Source: an uncultured Burkholderiales bacterium
Lineage (GTDB): Bacteria; Pseudomonadota; Gammaproteobacteria; Burkholderiales; Burkholderiaceae_C
Reading direction: 5' to 3'
Assembly: GCA_903870145.1 (NCBI GenBank)
Contig: CAIQBO010000008.1
Span: 1-55,480, forward strand
DNA length: 55,480 nt
Shown here: in pieces, positions 54,992-55,480 of the stretch
How the letters are laid out: each line of letters begins with the position of its first letter
Numbering within the stretch: position 1 is the first letter of the stretch
Notes under the pieces: model-generated
Database searches by the model: none
Told to the model about the DNA's origin: nothing
Seen by the model: the letters and a program-made list of their open reading frames with translations, nothing else
Position numbers and translations under genes: made by a program

Positions 54992-55480
54992 ATGAGTCAA
55001 ACTAAGAATTATTCTTTGCAATCTCGCAAAAGATCACAGAAGATCATGCGAACGTCTTTGTCCCTCGCCGTCGGCTTGTTTTTGTCGTCGGTGGCTTTTG
55101 CGCAAAGCTCAGAAGGCTCGGTTTACGGTCAGGCCAAGGCCGGCTCAACAGTCACAGTGACCAATATCGAAGGCGGCGCCAGCCGTTCAATTAAATCCGA
55201 TGCGGCCGGCAATTTCTCGCTGGCAAAACTGCCGCCAGGTCGCTACAAAATTGAAGCGGGTGGCGTCACCCGTGAGGTTGTAGTTTCCATCGGTTCTGGC
55301 ACGCAAGTCACCCTGGAAGGTGCGGCAGTCGAGCAGATCGAGGTCACGGCCAGCCGCGGCCGCTCGGCCATTGACGTGTCAAGCGTCGAGTCCAACACAG
55401 TTTTCACCCAAGAGCAGTTGCGCAATTTGCCCGTGGTGCGTGACATCAATGCAGTTGCATTGCTCGCCCCCGGTGTTGTC
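54992..55480 (+). CDS. TonB-dependent receptor with carboxypeptidase-like regulatory domain (3' end outside window)
   Basis: The first 163 residues of an outer-membrane receptor. A signal peptide (LSLAVGLFLSSVAFAQ, cleaved near residue 39) precedes a carboxypeptidase-regulatory-like beta domain (GSVYGQAKAGSTVTVTNIEG then SDAAGNFSLAKLPPGRYKIE). The plug starts with VEQIEVTASRGRSAIDVSS, a TonB-box-like segment, and continues with LRNLPVVRDINAVALLAPGV. This layout is of the Oar-like type. GGAG precedes the ATG by 8 bases. Substrate cannot be read from this part. The preceding 151 bases are AT-rich with A- and T-tracts but no clear promoter. Confidence 0.88.
   Translation, partial: MSQTKNYSLQSRKRSQKIMRTSLSLAVGLFLSSVAFAQSSEGSVYGQAKAGSTVTVTNIEGGASRSIKSDAAGNFSLAKLPPGRYKIEAGGVTREVVVSIGSGTQVTLEGAAVEQIEVTASRGRSAIDVSSVESNTVFTQEQLRNLPVVRDINAVALLAPGVV

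Overview
The window looks like a chromosomal segment of a betaproteobacterium of the order Burkholderiales, most likely family Comamonadaceae (Limnohabitans/Rhodoferax-like). I infer this from the housekeeping gene types and their order (smc-zipA-ligA-def, dapC-dapE-prmB, lptG/lptF divergent from pepA-holC) and from the protein sequences. I could not run a search, so the genus is a guess. No stretch of more than about 300 bases lacks a gene.

Positions 1-19.5 kb are an accessory, surface/secretion-oriented region. It holds a family of proteins sharing a half dockerin-like calcium module plus a C-terminal 'tail' module: a broken RTX gene at 249-1608, a small protein at 1788, an Ig-like protein at 5573, and a 1777-residue RTX/serralysin-type metalloprotease at 6977. 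Between them sits a redox cassette: TlpA-like thioredoxin, DUF4266 lipoprotein, DUF3570 outer-membrane-type protein and an ApbE-type flavin transferase. An M6-type metalloprotease lipoprotein, a YHYH-domain lipoprotein that carries the same dockerin/tail module near its N-terminus, a secreted protein of unknown function and a HupE/UreJ-type membrane protein follow. On the other strand is a PNGase F-like glycosidase candidate. A perfect FNR/ANR-type box lies in class II position upstream of the large metalloprotease gene.

Positions 19.5-43.9 kb are core metabolism and cell biology. They include an ABC-F protein (YheS type), prmB, dapE and dapC with ATGA-coupled junctions, then divergently smc, zipA, ligA and def. 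On the minus strand are lptF, lptG, cbiX, a CysB-type regulator and a YbdL-type aminotransferase. pepA, holC and a branched-chain amino acid binding lipoprotein with a clear terminator come next, followed by two cytosolic metallopeptidases (M3 oligopeptidase A and M32 carboxypeptidase).

Positions 43.9-55.5 kb hold a 56-residue candidate small ORF and an intact double-domain ABC ATPase whose catalytic motifs are almost all substituted. An MFS exporter, tRNA-Ser(GGA), an arginine/lysine/ornithine decarboxylase, an RND efflux pair, fabI and the start of a TonB-dependent receptor complete the window.

The most unusual items are the dockerin/tail module family with its FNR-type site, the PNGase F-like protein in a betaproteobacterium, and the degenerate ABC ATPase.
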